DNA of 64,000 nucleotides, taken from assembly GCA_022606425.2 (NCBI GenBank), contig JAHDVF020000868.1:1302001-1366000 (forward strand). The letters run 5' to 3'. The position numbers and the translations under genes were made by a program. The notes under the pieces are model-generated. The model was given only the letters and a program-made list of their open reading frames with translations. It did no database searches and had not been told where the DNA came from. Positions 43,195 to 53,905 of this stretch are shown piece by piece (positions within the stretch are counted from its first letter, which is position 1; each line of letters begins with the position of its first letter). Origin of the DNA: Lepidostoma basale. Lineage: Eukaryota > Arthropoda > Insecta > Trichoptera > Lepidostomatidae.

Positions 43195-43850
43195 ATTATT
43201 CATTACACCTCTAACGCAGAGCGTTTGCGGTAGCCGGTCCATCAGTTTGGAACAATCTTCCCTCACACCTAACTAACTAACTAACTAACCATCACGCCAT
43301 TTCCCCGGAGGGGTAGGCAGAGAGGATGGATCGCCACAATGGCCTGTCCTGGCATACCTCTCGGGCTTCCTCTACATTCATGCACGCATGTCGATTATTC
43401 CGACTTCGAATGTGGCCGCCTTTTAGTAATTGATTAATTTGGTCATGCCATGTTTTCCTCGGTCGTCCTCGGCTTCTTTTCCCACTCACGCTGCTTGTGT
43501 ACAACTTTTTAACCATTCTACTCTCATCCATTCGTTCCATATGTTCAAACCATCTCAGGGATCCTTTTTTTAATTTTAATTCATGATGCAGTCATCTGCC
43601 TTACATTTCTTTCATATTTCATCGTTCGGTATTCTATCATACGACGTTTTTCCGCAGATTTTTCTTAGTGATCTCATTTCTACGGCGTTTATCCTGCTTT
43701 CATCCTTCTTTTGCCAGCTCCAAGCTTCACTTCCATACATGAGGGTTGGCACTAGAACTCCATAAACTCCTCACACCTCAGATGCATAAATAATCCGATA
43801 GACTTCAGATCTAAGCTGAAAATCCATCTTTTTCATATTTCATACCCGAT
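43195..43850 (+). mobile_element. L2/CR1-like LINE C-terminus split by RTE-A
   Basis: Left piece RRAFAVAGPSVWNNLPSHL (43208-43270). After the RTE-A insertion it resumes LRCINNPIDFRSKLKIHLF (43778-43836). AGPSVWNNLP...FKxxLKxHLF is the standard end of CR1/L2-group proteins. Confidence 0.75.
43271..43768 (-). mobile_element. RTE-A LINE insertion with 10-bp TSD
   Basis: A 498-bp antisense copy between exact CCTCACACCT (43261-43270 and 43769-43778). The tail complement is AACTAACTAACTAACTAACC. The minus strand gives MERMDESRMVKKLYTSSVSG, KRSRGRPRKTWHDQINQLL and YGSEAWSWQKKDESR in two frames. It interrupts an L2/CR1-like LINE. Confidence 0.9.
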
Positions 43851-44125
43851 TTACCTCTGGCGACACCGGTGGGAAGAGCAATGAATCTGCTGAACGCGGT
43901 CTCCTCGGAGATCGACGCCTTTCATATTAGTGAAAGTACGTTCAGAAGGCAAATACTCTTAATTCTGGAGAGTATCCTGTTGAACCATCTCTCACGCGTT
44001 TCTGGTAGTATACTATACACAATATATTATTAAACCTGTTCTCAATAGGTGCCTTAAAAAGTAATGTTGTTATGTCTGTTGATGAAATAAACTGATTTAA
44101 TTTGATTTGATTGATTTGATTTAAA
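43850..44125 (+). mobile_element. LINE 3' end (WLYPTAFLLG family)
   Basis: LPLATPVGRAMNLLNAVSSE, DAFHISESTFRRQILLILES, then TAAACTGATTTAATTTGATT tail. Confidence 0.75.
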
Positions 44126-44639
44126 AATTGCACATTTATTTCTATTATACCTTCTAATCGATCGCGAATATCAATCAGATGCATCGTTCACATTTAGATT
44201 TAAAACACGTCTTAAAGCGCACTTGAGATGATTACATCACAAAAACGGCGCTTTGAAAGTTAGAATATTATTATTATTATTATTATAGGGACGCGGAAGC
44301 GAAATGAAAACGGACCGTTCCATCCAGTTCAATTTCGTATCTCTATCGCGTAATAAAATACCGAATGCGAACCGAATCTAATCTATTTTGATCTAATATA
44401 CGCAATCAATTTTTAATCTTTTGACAACACCTTATTCAAAATTTGGACCACAAAATAGTAACGGGTAGTGTAAACCAAACTGCGTAAATCGACAGAAAAA
44501 AATTTATATGAGTTGGGCTGCGTTCCAAAAAATTTACCAAATGTTGAAAAATCCACAAACGAAAGGAGTTTGACTGCTGCCTCCAACCGGTGATAACTTA
44601 TGTGTTTGAAACGATAATATTGTCTCAGAAAAACGCCAA
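44126..44639. other. No gene; short L2-like 3' end at 44195-44265
   Basis: 44195-44265 carries GCGCACTTGAGATGATTACA and AAAACGGCGCTTTGAAAG, the L2/CR1-like 3' end seen at 60190. The rest is unexplained. Confidence 0.5.
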
Positions 44640-44775
44640 TAAATTGAACATTGTCCAAAGAACAATGTTGGAATCATTATAGTGGACAGGGTGAGAAATA
44701 TCACTATTAGAACCAGAACTGGTATGTCGGATATAATCAGAAGAGTGAGAGCGCTGAAATAGCGCTAGGCAAGCC
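44640..44775 (+). mobile_element. RTE-E-like fragment
   Basis: DRVRNITIRTRTGMSDIIRR then VRALK. The sequence on to 44990 may be the same element, decayed. Confidence 0.55.
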
Positions 44776-45009
44776 ATGTTGCTCATAGCTCTGACGATAG
44801 AGGGACAAAAGGCCTTCATTGCTGGCATCGTGGAACCGTGACTCGAAACCCAGAATGTCTCCAACTTCGAAGGCGGAACGAATTAAAGAAACCGCTGATA
44901 CATCATGTATGCTTATCGTCCAAGATCGACTAACATGGATGTGTCCTGGACAAATGGAGGAGCCCTACGTCCAGAAATATACGAATACGGAATGACGATG
45001 ATTTTTTTA

Positions 45010-45475
45010 CAACAACAACAATTCATCACGCCATTTCCCTGCAGGGGTAGGCAGAGAGAATGGAACGTCACACTACTCTATCCTGATATACCTCTCTAGC
45101 TTCCTCCACATTCATACGTCGATTCTTCCGGCTTCTGACAAGACCAACCTTTAATATTTGATTAAATTGGTCATGCCATGTTTTCCTCGGTCTACCTCGA
45201 CTCCTTACTCCATTTACATCGTTTACGTATACTTTTTTTAACCATTCTTTCTTCACCCATGCGCTCCATATGTCCGAACTAACGCAGCGATCCTTTCATA
45301 ATTTTGTTCATAATACCTTCTTTCGCTCTATATTCCTTCCTAATATCAGCATTTGAGATTCTGTCGTACACCGTTCTACACGTCTTTCTTCTGCCAGTTC
45401 CATGCTTCACTTCCATACATAAGGGTTTGGACCAGAACTCCATTGTGAACGGCCATTTTCGCTTTTTTTTTAAAT
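45010..45475 (-). mobile_element. RTE-A2 LINE 3' end, antisense
   Basis: ACAACAACAACAATTCATCA tail complement. The minus strand reads VYVNDVNGVRSRGRPRKTWH, DQFNQILKVGLVRS, and YDRISNADIRKEYRAKEG further 5'. Deletions at 45115 and 45383. Confidence 0.8.
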
Positions 45476-45884
45476 GCAAAATATGATTATACTCGTAATG
45501 ACACGAGAATAAAAAATTTAATTCGAATAAGATAACTGAAACATTCATTGGTTGTATTAAAACGAAAATAATTAATACACACGACAGGGTATTAACAAAG
45601 AGGCGAGTGGTTAAAAAGCCCAACTCAGCAACCCGATTTAAATGCAACCTGACAATACGGTAGCATTGTGAGACCTACTGTTTGTGGGTACTTTCGTAGT
45701 CGTATTGTGGATTGTTCGGGCGGGTCACCCCATCGCGTCGCGTAAAGAGAGTCGGGGAGGAGACCGAGGCGAGTAAAGGCAATATGCGCTAACTATGAAA
45801 TATTTTCGCTATATATTTGTAAAAAATTCATCACGTGGATTATATTATGTCTATAGATTGTTTTGTTTTACTTTTTTTTGTTTG
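45476..45884. other. No gene seen
   Basis: 45690-45790 is GC-richer (GTCACCCCATCGCGTCGCGT) but unexplained. Confidence 0.45.
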
Positions 45885-45985
45885 TGATAATTAAATAAAA
45901 CAATGTTTTTTTTTAATAAGTATTTCTCCATTCCTTTTTTATTTTGACAGCGGCCGGTTTCGACGTTGAGCATTTTGACTAAAGA
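45885..45985. repeat. Foldback family beta, left arm only
   Basis: AATTAAATAAAACAATG then GACAGCGGCCGGTTTCGACG. Confidence 0.6.
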
Positions 45986-46035
45986 CACATATTCGTTCAT
46001 ATCTTATAATATTTTCAAGAATTTACCTAACATAG

Positions 46036-46539
46036 GGTATTTTTTTAGAGGTATACAATACATATTCAAAATGAAAAAAAAAACACATTAAAATAATGTT
46101 AATGTCTATGATATTGGCTTTATTTAATAGATAATTTTATGCCATTATTGTTTAAATATGATTTCGGGCATATGAGCGCCACGGCTAGCTCGAATGAAGC
46201 GCAATCGTGAAATCTAATTTTCGACAATTGTCATCTTTGTGGATGCGTATTATCCACTAGAGTGTACGTGGTGCGAAAACGATCCATGGTCTTCCGAATA
46301 ACTTGCTCGGATGGACGATTATGTCGACCGTAAAATGGACGTAGTGCACGATAAGTTTGGCAAGCCGAACCATGATTTTCAAAATAAATTTGCACAATTT
46401 GCAAGCGCTGTTCTGACGTCAGTCTATTTATGGTGAAATGGCAAAACGTATTGATTACAAATCAATGTCAATGTTCAAATTGACAGTCTATTGAAACAAT
46501 GTTGCCAGTTTAAAAAACCAAACCTCAAAAAATATACCT
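46036..46539 (-). mobile_element. IS630/Tc1-like transposon remnant, N-terminal domain
   Basis: 504 bp between TA dinucleotides. The ends are inverted: GGGTATTTTTTTAGAGG at the left, AGGTATATTTTTTGAGG read inward from the right. The minus strand in shifting frames reads QIYFENHGSACQTY, ALRPFYGRHNRPSEQVI and LVDNTHPQ: the helix-turn-helix N-terminus found in insect IS630-like transposases. The catalytic part is deleted. Confidence 0.75.
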
Positions 46540-46559
46540 TATATAATTTATGGTGGTAA

Positions 46560-46760
46560 TAAATAATCAACCACGTGACTACAGTGACGTCATTACAAGA
46601 ACCCTTCTTTATAAAAAAAATTAACCAGTATCTCGCAGTGAAAAAACATCTGGTTATAACGTGTATCAACGTCTTCCGCACACAATGCGTGAATTTCCAA
46701 TAATACGACAGGAAAAAAATAAACCACGTGACTATAGTGACGTCATTGCAAGAACGTTAT
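46560..46760. repeat. Direct repeat carrying E-box and CRE-like sites
   Basis: A ~37-bp repeat occurs at 46564-46602 and 46719-46755. Each copy has CCACGTGACT and AGTGACGTCATT: a CACGTG palindrome and a TGACGTCA palindrome with fixed spacing. The copies are 153 bp apart. Whether it is regulatory or part of a mobile element is unknown. Confidence 0.6.
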
Positions 46761-46914
46761 CAAAAATACATTTAATAAGCCGAGAGCTGTGTGTGTATGG
46801 TTTATATAAGGAAAGGGGAAAGGAAAATAATATTTTTATACCGAGTTGTCACCTACACCCGACAGTGGGTATTTTAAAGCAGGTACTCTACAAGTATAAA
46901 AAATAGATACGAAT

Positions 46915-46990
46915 TATAATATTATAATAATTGGGCGAATTTGTATAGCGCCGTTTTCGTGAGTAACTCACCTCAAACGCGCTATGACAA
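46915..46990 (-). mobile_element. L2/CR1-like 3' end, antisense
   Basis: Minus strand: GAGGTGAGTTACTCACGAAA, ACGGCGCTATACAAATTC. The GGCGCTATAxAAAT end is typical of L2-group LINEs. Confidence 0.65.
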
Positions 46991-47109
46991 TGTTTTTTTT
47001 TTTAATTTTTAATTTTTATTTTACAAACACAACAGGTCGTTTGAACCCAATTACTGTACACAATTTTTATTTTAGCTATTATATTGATTCTCATTGGTAG
47101 GCAATCATC

Positions 47110-47225
47110 AAGTAGAATACAAGTCTGTCGATTCTAGATAGCCTTGCGAAGCCGGTCGCTGTCAAAATAAATACAATAAGTGGAAGTAGTTAATAATAAT
47201 CATCGTCTTATCTAATTATTAATTA
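47110..47225. repeat. Foldback family beta, right arm only
   Basis: AAGTCTGTCGATTCTAGATA and GCGAAGCCGGTCGCTGTC, then AGTGGAAGTAGTTAATAA. Confidence 0.6.
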
Positions 47226-49264
47226 AAAATCTTTTATTCAAAATATTTCGAGCTGGAATTTCAGTAATTCATTTTGAAACTGTACTTACTATGTTTCCTT
47301 AACAATTTATTAGAGATTTATTTAAGAAATCTATCACTTAAATTTTATCATTTTTATAGTGAGTTAATGTTAAAAATTATGTGTATGATACAAAGGGGGC
47401 ATTTTTTTATAGAAAGGTAACAATGTTTCATTCGAAAGCAAATGTTTATTTTTAATATAAATATGTATTTAGATCATGGGCACTGTGGCGTGTCCGCTGA
47501 CCATATTAACATAATATTATTCCTTTGTTACTTACAAGCATTAACGTAAATATAAGAATTACCACTTACACGTAAAATATTCAAGCTGCAAGTCCAAACG
47601 TGAGTAACGTATGAAAATTTTCGGAATCAAATGTTTGCAGAACTCCCCATACTACATTACGAACACGAAATATGTAAAGTTTTCTGCATTCTCGACTTAT
47701 TCCCTGCCCTTTATTTGGTAGACATGCACGAATGTGTGGGTGTAGCATTGCAGACGAACAAACGCTGTGGTTACAAACTAACCCACAAAGGGTGAGGCGT
47801 GAACATTTCGTGAAAAGGGGCCGAAGAATTTGAAAGGAAAAATATGTCAGCGACTGTTTCTTTGTGCGATTGAAATGGCCAAATGATTTCATTGAATACT
47901 GCGGTGATTTAAAAAAATATTTTAGTTCACCGCTGTAAAACTCTTTCAATAATAGCTTCTGAATTCATATACTCGTAGGGTCGAAGCACCAGTATTTGAC
48001 CGCCCCCCAGTAAATGACCGTTGGTTAATAAAACAAAATATAATAAGAATTTCTCTATGTGTCCAGTCAAAAAACTTTAATCCCAAGAAACTATGACAAA
48101 AGAGGTAGGCAGAGACAACTGTTGGTAAGAAACAAAACTATCAGTTTTGAATTGTGCCTTGTCAAACGGTAAAAGTGCGTCTTCCCGTTGTTGTTTTGAG
48201 ATTGTTAGTAGTTTTTTATAAGAAAAAGTGTGGTATGTGTTTTCTTAATGTTATTTCTTATGCAATTCTTTGAATATTTACATATTTTTATATGTTAGGG
48301 TGTTTCATAATGTGACAATGTAACAAAATCTATGTATTGTATCAATATAACCTGAAGTGGTCATTTACTGGTGATTGTGCTATTTTTTTAAAGAAATATT
48401 AATTTTAATAGTAATACTCATATTTCAATAAAAAAAATTAGAGAATTTAGAGAAGTCAATATGTTTTTTATTGTTTTCTTTTATTTTTTACAATGAAATA
48501 ATGAAATTATTGCCTTTAATGTGGATTTCAGTACAAGCTGAACCTTAAACGGTCATTCATTGGTGCTTTGACCTTACAATGAGACATAAAATTGAAATAT
48601 TGAAACGCGTAAGAACTAAGGTCGTTATGACCATTCAAGTTTCCAAATTTCGCGCATATCAGCAGAATCTGTCAATTCAATATATTTTTTAATAGAAACA
48701 TATTTGTTAAAGTTCTTACTATTTCCATATTTACATCCATTTAAAATTAATCAACAGTTTGAGGATTCATTAAACACATTATACCTTACTAAAAACTCAA
48801 TATTACGTAAATGTTTTCAAAATGTGACGTGAACTTATCACAAAATATTTACCTTCCTCTTTGGGGTGTTATTTTAAACGAAATTCAATAGAAGTTCCGT
48901 AATTATTCGCAGTAAACATCAGCTGTTTAATTTGCAAAATTAATTGGATTATCGATTTATCTCGCAGAGAAGCGTTTCTCTGGAAGCCACCTTCCTTTTC
49001 ATGTCCGATTTTTAATCGAATAGCCTACTTAAGTCTCCCTATGAAGTTTTTAATATTTTAGGTAAGCAAAAACATTTTTACTTATACTTTGAAAAAATAA
49101 TCAAAGATGAATTTTACTGAAAACTATATTAGATAAACTTATTCATAACAATCTACTTTGGGAATTGTTAGTACCTACTTATAACAAATAGCCCAACTTA
49201 ATTTTTAAATTTGAATTTTTATATCGAATTTTGAATTGTTTTTATTAGTCTTTCTTTGTTTAGT
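47226..49264. other. 2 kb without recognised gene or element
   Basis: AT-rich. A 122-codon minus-strand ORF (47581-47949) has near-average composition but no motif I recognise and no splice sites. This is the longest stretch in the window free of known repeats and is probably unique host DNA. Confidence 0.45.
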
Positions 49265-49375
49265 TTTTATTATATTTTTACACCTGAAGATGGAGGTATC
49301 CTTCGAAACGTATCGTGTATTTTAATATTTTTTTTTATTAAAAAGTGGTTTAAACAATGTTTTTTTTAATTCTCA
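49265..49375 (+). repeat. Single-arm repeat with hammerhead-like box (delta)
   Basis: CACCTGAAGATGGAGGTATC, CTTCGAAACGTATCGTG and an A/T-rich 3' part; no inverted partner. Confidence 0.5.
49284..49312 (+). ncRNA. Hammerhead-like core, minimal
   Basis: CTGAAGA (49284-49290), T, a 3-bp GGA/TCC helix with unpaired bases, GAA, palindrome ACGT, then A. Core boxes are exact, but helices II and III are weak. Confidence 0.35.
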
Positions 49376-49509
49376 AAGTAGATTATTATGGAATTCCACA
49401 GTGTTAATGCCTTAACTTTCAAGAAGTTGATGTTCATAACACCTCTTAACTAAGTAGAGATTTAACAATTTGAATAATGACGATTCTTTTCAACGCATTT
49501 AATACAGTA

Positions 49510-50020
49510 AATAACTATCACGCCGTCTCCCCGAAGGGGCTGGCAAAAATAATGGACCGCCACACTGTTCTTTCCAGACATATTTCTCTCGAATCCTCAA
49601 CATTCACTCATCGTGTCATGTACGCACGTCGATTTCTCCGACTCCTCACTTATTTGATCGTGTCATATTTTCCTCTGTCGTATTCTATTTCAAGTTTCGT
49701 TTTACATATATTTTTTACCATTCTTTCTTCATTATTTTCATGAGTCCATGAGTCCATTTTTTCCATGAGTCCAAAGCATCTTAATGATCCTTTCATTATT
49801 TTGATCATAAAACTTTTATTCGTGCATGTGCTTCTTATACACATTCGTTGTAATGTGTTTCTACACATTCGTCTAAATGATCTCATTTCTACTGTTTTTA
49901 TTCTACTTGCATCATTATTTTTCCAGTTCCATGCTGCACCGCCATACATAAGGGTCGGTACAAGAACACCATTGTGCACTGCCATTTTAGCTTTTTTGGA
50001 CAGGCTTTTGTTTTAAATAC
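49510..50020 (-). mobile_element. RTE-A LINE 3' end, antisense
   Basis: CTATCACGCCGTCTCCCCGA, ORF end complement, back to MAVHNGVLVPTLMYGGAAWN on the minus strand. The (GTTA)n tail is nearly lost. Confidence 0.8.
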
Positions 50021-50489
50021 AGTACGAAATACAATATAAACAAAGCATCCTAAAGAAACATATCGCAAATCGCTTTGAAGCAGACACATTTTCACGCAAT
50101 GGTTGGTTGGGTTGATTTTAAAACTTGGTGGGTCTTAGCTTCCTCCGAGAAACGTCTCCATCCTGTATCTGGTCGTCACCCCAGTCTTGCTGCCCCAGGG
50201 TCTGACAGTCTGCCACGACACCTTCTAACCATCACAGTCTCGTCCTGCTGACACGTCTTCGCCCTACTGGATTATTAAACAACACTCGTCTGGGGAACTC
50301 CAGAACCCGAATGCGATACAAGACCTAGGCAGCGTAATCTGTTAATATTGATAAACTTGAACATGCTGACGTCCTGATTTAGATCATTTTCACGCAATAG
50401 TTTGAAATTAAAAAAAATCTTATTATATTTGCTTACTTTTGTTTTAACCGAACACTTATTTTTTGTGTCCAATTATATTGTTAGTAAGT
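50021..50489. other. No gene identified
   Basis: 50110-50270 is GC-richer, with no recognised frame or splice pair. Confidence 0.4.
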
Positions 50490-50718
50490 GAGTCTTCTTC
50501 TTATTCTTCTTATAGGCCTGGTGACCTGTTGTTGGTGGTATCTCCGTCCTCCTGGGATGTGGACTGCCAAATATCACGCTACCTTTTCGGTGGTCGGGAA
50601 CTCTTCGGTAGACCGTCTTGAGCTATCCTTTGGGATCCTATTTTCATGCATATGGGATACATACTCGTATCAGTATCTTATTTGGTGTTCCCATCTGACA
50701 ATGTCTTCAACCTTGTAA
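50490..50718 (-). mobile_element. RTE-B-like 3' end, antisense
   Basis: CTTCTTCTTATTCTTCTTAT tail complement. Minus strand KVEDIVRWEHQIRY-stop, HMHENRIP and degraded GRPPKR region. Confidence 0.6.
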
Positions 50719-50804
50719 ATTCGGTAAGTAAATGCTAACATTCATTTTTAAAAACCGATAACGTTACTAAAAACGATTTACGTGACTTTTTATGTTACTA
50801 TCCG

Positions 50805-50975
50805 TATAATCTTATATTGTATTTCTAATATCGAACCATCTCTCGTAGGTTCCTGGTTTTATATTGTGTATATTATATTTTACATGTACTCAATATATGT
50901 CTTACACATTAATATTGTTTGTAATATCTGTTGAGATAATAAACTAATTTGATTTGATAATAAAATGAGTGCAGT
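50805..50975 (+). mobile_element. LINE 3' end (WLYPTAFLLG family)
   Basis: Noncoding end only: TCGAACCATCTCTCGTAGGT, CCTGGTTTTATATTG, GAGATAATAAACTAATTTGA. Confidence 0.7.
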
Positions 50976-51574
50976 TGATTAACTTTCAAAAATCTTAAAT
51001 GCTTACTTTTTTTTCAACAGAACTGTGAAATAAAAAATATTTTCTGAAACAATCAAATTGTAAGTAGTTTGTATCCAAGTGTTGTTTTTATCATAAACCG
51101 TTAACGTTACTAAAAACATTTTCACGTGAATTTTTGTGTTGTTTTCCGTACAATTTAATGAGTGCTATAGACACGACAGATTTTGTGGAATATTCGTTTT
51201 GACAAGTGCTCCGAAAAGATGTGTCTCTCGAAACGTGAAATAATAACAGCCAGTACAAAGGCGAGAGCGATAAACCCCCATTCGCTCCTATTGTCCACGG
51301 CTTTGTATTCAAATCGGTCGGTCGGGGACACAAAGTACTGTGGAGTCATAAGACAAGCCCTTGCGGGACTTTTTGCTGATAGCTGTTTGTCAGCTCTAAT
51401 CTCAGCGATCGCGGGTCCTCTAAAAATGGGAAATTTCTGTTTATTGTCATTTAAATCGGATACAAAATGTCCTTAGATAAATCCCGAATCCCTTAATCGT
51501 TGGATTTATTTTCTGATTTTCTAGAAAATTTTATCAATTATTTTATGAATAAATACAGAATTAAAATCTCCCAC
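50976..51574. other. No gene identified
   Basis: 51180-51480 has balanced composition and short open frames on both strands; no splice pair or family recognised. Probably unique host sequence. Confidence 0.4.
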
Positions 51575-51672
51575 AGGGCGAAATGTGAAGGATGGAGTGC
51601 CGCATCGGTTAAAGTGTGACAGTCCATTCTTTCTGCCTACCCTTTCGGGGAGACGGCGTGATGGTTAGTTAG
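51575..51672 (+). mobile_element. Non-autonomous RTE-A-tailed element, copy 4
   Basis: GGCGAAATGTGAAGGATGG, GAGTGCCGCATCGGTTAAAG, then the RTE-A end and a short GTTAGTTAG tail. Strongly 5'-truncated. Confidence 0.75.
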
Positions 51673-51904
51673 TTTTTTTTTAGTTAAAATACAGATTTAT
51701 TCACTTTTGAATTTAAATTTTTCGACATATTTCGAAAGCTTCACACCTTCAACATAAGAAAAAAGATACAAACGCCTTAAGTTTATCTAAAATTGAAAAA
51801 AAAAAAAAATTTACTGTTGTTACTAAAATATTACATTATTATTTCTTGTTATATAACATTTATTATTATTTCTTATTACTTAGCTTAGATGGCAGTGCCC
51901 AACT

Positions 51905-52320
51905 TTGTTCTTGTATCGACCCTTATGTTTTGAAATGAAGCATGGAACTTTCAAGAGAAGAAAGAAAGTAGAATAGTTGCAGTGTAAATGATCTCTAAGA
52001 CGACTGTGTGGTAAATCTTTATTTGATAGAGTGTCAAATTCAAATATAAGAAGTGAATGCAGTGCGAATGAAAGTGTCACGAACAAAATAATGAGAGGAT
52101 CATTAAATGTTTTTGATACATGAAAAGAATAAATGAAGAAAGAATGGTAAAGAAAGTATATGTAAACGACGTAAACGGACCTAGAAGAAGAGGAAAACAG
52201 AGGAAAACGTGGCGCGACCAAATAAATCGAATATTTCAGAAATCGACGTGCACGACAAGATATGTGAATGTTGAGGATACCAGAGAAGTATGTCAGGAAA
52301 GAACAGTGTATGAATTTAAT
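51905..52320 (+). mobile_element. RTE-A LINE fragment, decayed
   Basis: RLLDRVSNSNIRSECSANES-like reading, KRINEERMVKKVYVNDVNGP, KTWRDQINRIF and NVEDTREVCQERTV. Ends before SAYP. Confidence 0.75.
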
Positions 52321-52479
52321 CCTGGGATTATTTCTTAAAACTGCAAAATTAGTGCCTTCATTAGGTGTCTAACCACATTTTAAATTTGTTATTATGTTTC
52401 AAGTATCTTATTTCTTGAATGTATTGGAAAATAATTATGTAATGCTTTGGATATATTTAATTAAATAAATGAAATGAAA

Positions 52480-52935
52480 TGAATATCATTTTGTTTTTGT
52501 GAATACAAATACTTGTGGACAAATTTTTACCCATTGCAGGTTAATCATTTTTAAGGATTAATTGTATCTCAATAGAGACGAAGATGTAAATTATTTGGAA
52601 ACAGAATATGGTAGTCGAGGCGTTTACAGGACTTATGACCTGTCATTGACTTAATGCTTAATGCTTACAAATTATCTTAATAGATGGCGCTAGTGTAGAT
52701 TGATCTACCACAACAGTGAAGTTATTAAAAAATATTAACATATTTACAAGTTCCAAAAATTTGTCAGACGTGGTGTCGTAAGAAGGGTGGAATTGGGAAT
52801 GTTGTTAAACATAAAGTGATCGCTTAACCCAAAAAAATGACAGGTCATAAGTCCTGTAAACGCCTCGACTACCATATTCTGTTTCCAAATAATTTACATC
52901 TTCGTTTCCATTTAGATACAATTAATCCTTAGAAA
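52480..52935. repeat. Foldback repeat family kappa, complete palindrome
   Basis: Arms of ~95 bp: GGATTAATTGTATCTCAATA...TTATGACCTGTCATT at 52555-52650 and the inverted copy at 52840-52932. The centre has GATGGCGCTAGTGTAGATTG and GTCAGACGTGGTGTCGTAAG. No coding capacity. This is the reference copy for the family. Confidence 0.85.
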
Positions 52936-53086
52936 TGAATATCAATAATCTACTTAATATTTAAAAATAATTTTATTATTAAAACAGCCGATACAATTAT
53001 AAAGTTTTTATATTGGAATCTTTTATTTCCCAATACCAAAAATGCATTCACTATACAGTTTCATTTTACTCGTGGAATAAACTTAC

Positions 53087-53178
53087 AATACCACGCACGT
53101 CGGGTCGTTACGGAATGCGAGCTGCACGACCACCGACGCCGGCGTCACGACGCGAAATTTGTGTGTCAAATAATGAAT
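53087..53178 (-). CDS. Candidate host exon, uncertain
   Basis: A GC-rich island in AT-rich DNA. The minus strand reads THKFRVVTPASVVVQLAFRN then DPTCVV and meets a textbook donor (GTATT followed by GTAAGT). No AG acceptor lies in frame upstream before the stop at about 53180, so it could be a pseudo-exon or misread. I do not recognise the protein. Confidence 0.3.
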
Positions 53179-53711
53179 TCGTAATTAACTTCCAAAAATA
53201 AACTTTATCCTCTAATCACAAACTTATGTTAAGAAAATAAGGCGCCTTAAATTTCAGCTTAAGATAAAAGCTTATTATGGCGCTATATTGGATTGTTTAT
53301 TGTTAAAAGAAAGCAGTCTGCTTTGTGCTTAAAGTGACCTCGGCACGCGATCTAACTTTACCCACTGCCATACTTAATGCCGCCAATTTAATTTTTACTG
53401 TGTTTATAAAATGCACGTCTTTTACAGCCGTTAAACGTCCGTTTCCCCCTAGACCGATTACTTTGTCGTATACTGCAACTGGGAGCTTTATGGCATACCA
53501 GTTAATCTATACATAAGTAGGTTATACACGGACTGTAGGAATAAACATACCACGTTGAAAAGCATGGAATAACGTAGAATATTAGCAAATCTGCTGCAGC
53601 TTTTCTTCGTTATTTTTGATTGACTTAAAAAATATATGAAATAAAAATAGAATAAATGAAGTTGAAATTGAATCTTATAGACTAGTACGAGTATGTATTA
53701 AATCTATAAAT
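53179..53711. other. No gene; possibly unique host sequence
   Basis: 53310-53520 has balanced composition without a supported exon. 53645-53700 holds a short RTE-A scrap (AGAATAAATGAAGTTGAAAT). Confidence 0.4.
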
Positions 53712-53880
53712 GATTCTTCTTCTTTCGGTGCCGTGTCAGGTCTCCCCAACATTGGCGATCACTACAGCAAAGGCATCTCTATTCTGTGCCACTTGGAACA
53801 GGTTCTGAACTCTAATTATTCCTGTCCACTCTTTGTTGTTCTGCAGCCAGGACAGTTGCCTTCTACCAACTCCCCGACTT
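53712..53880 (-). mobile_element. RTE-C-like 3' end, antisense
   Basis: CTTCTTCTTTCGGTGCCGTG tail complement. The minus strand reads GVGRRQLSWLQNNKEWTGII and LFQVAQNRDAFAVVIANVGE. Confidence 0.75.
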
Positions 53881-53905
53881 CCCTCCACTTTCTTCTTCTC
53901 TGGTT

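Noticed and set aside
47581..47949. 122-codon ORF on the minus strand
   Set aside because: No family features or neighbouring signals; left as unexplained rather than called a gene.
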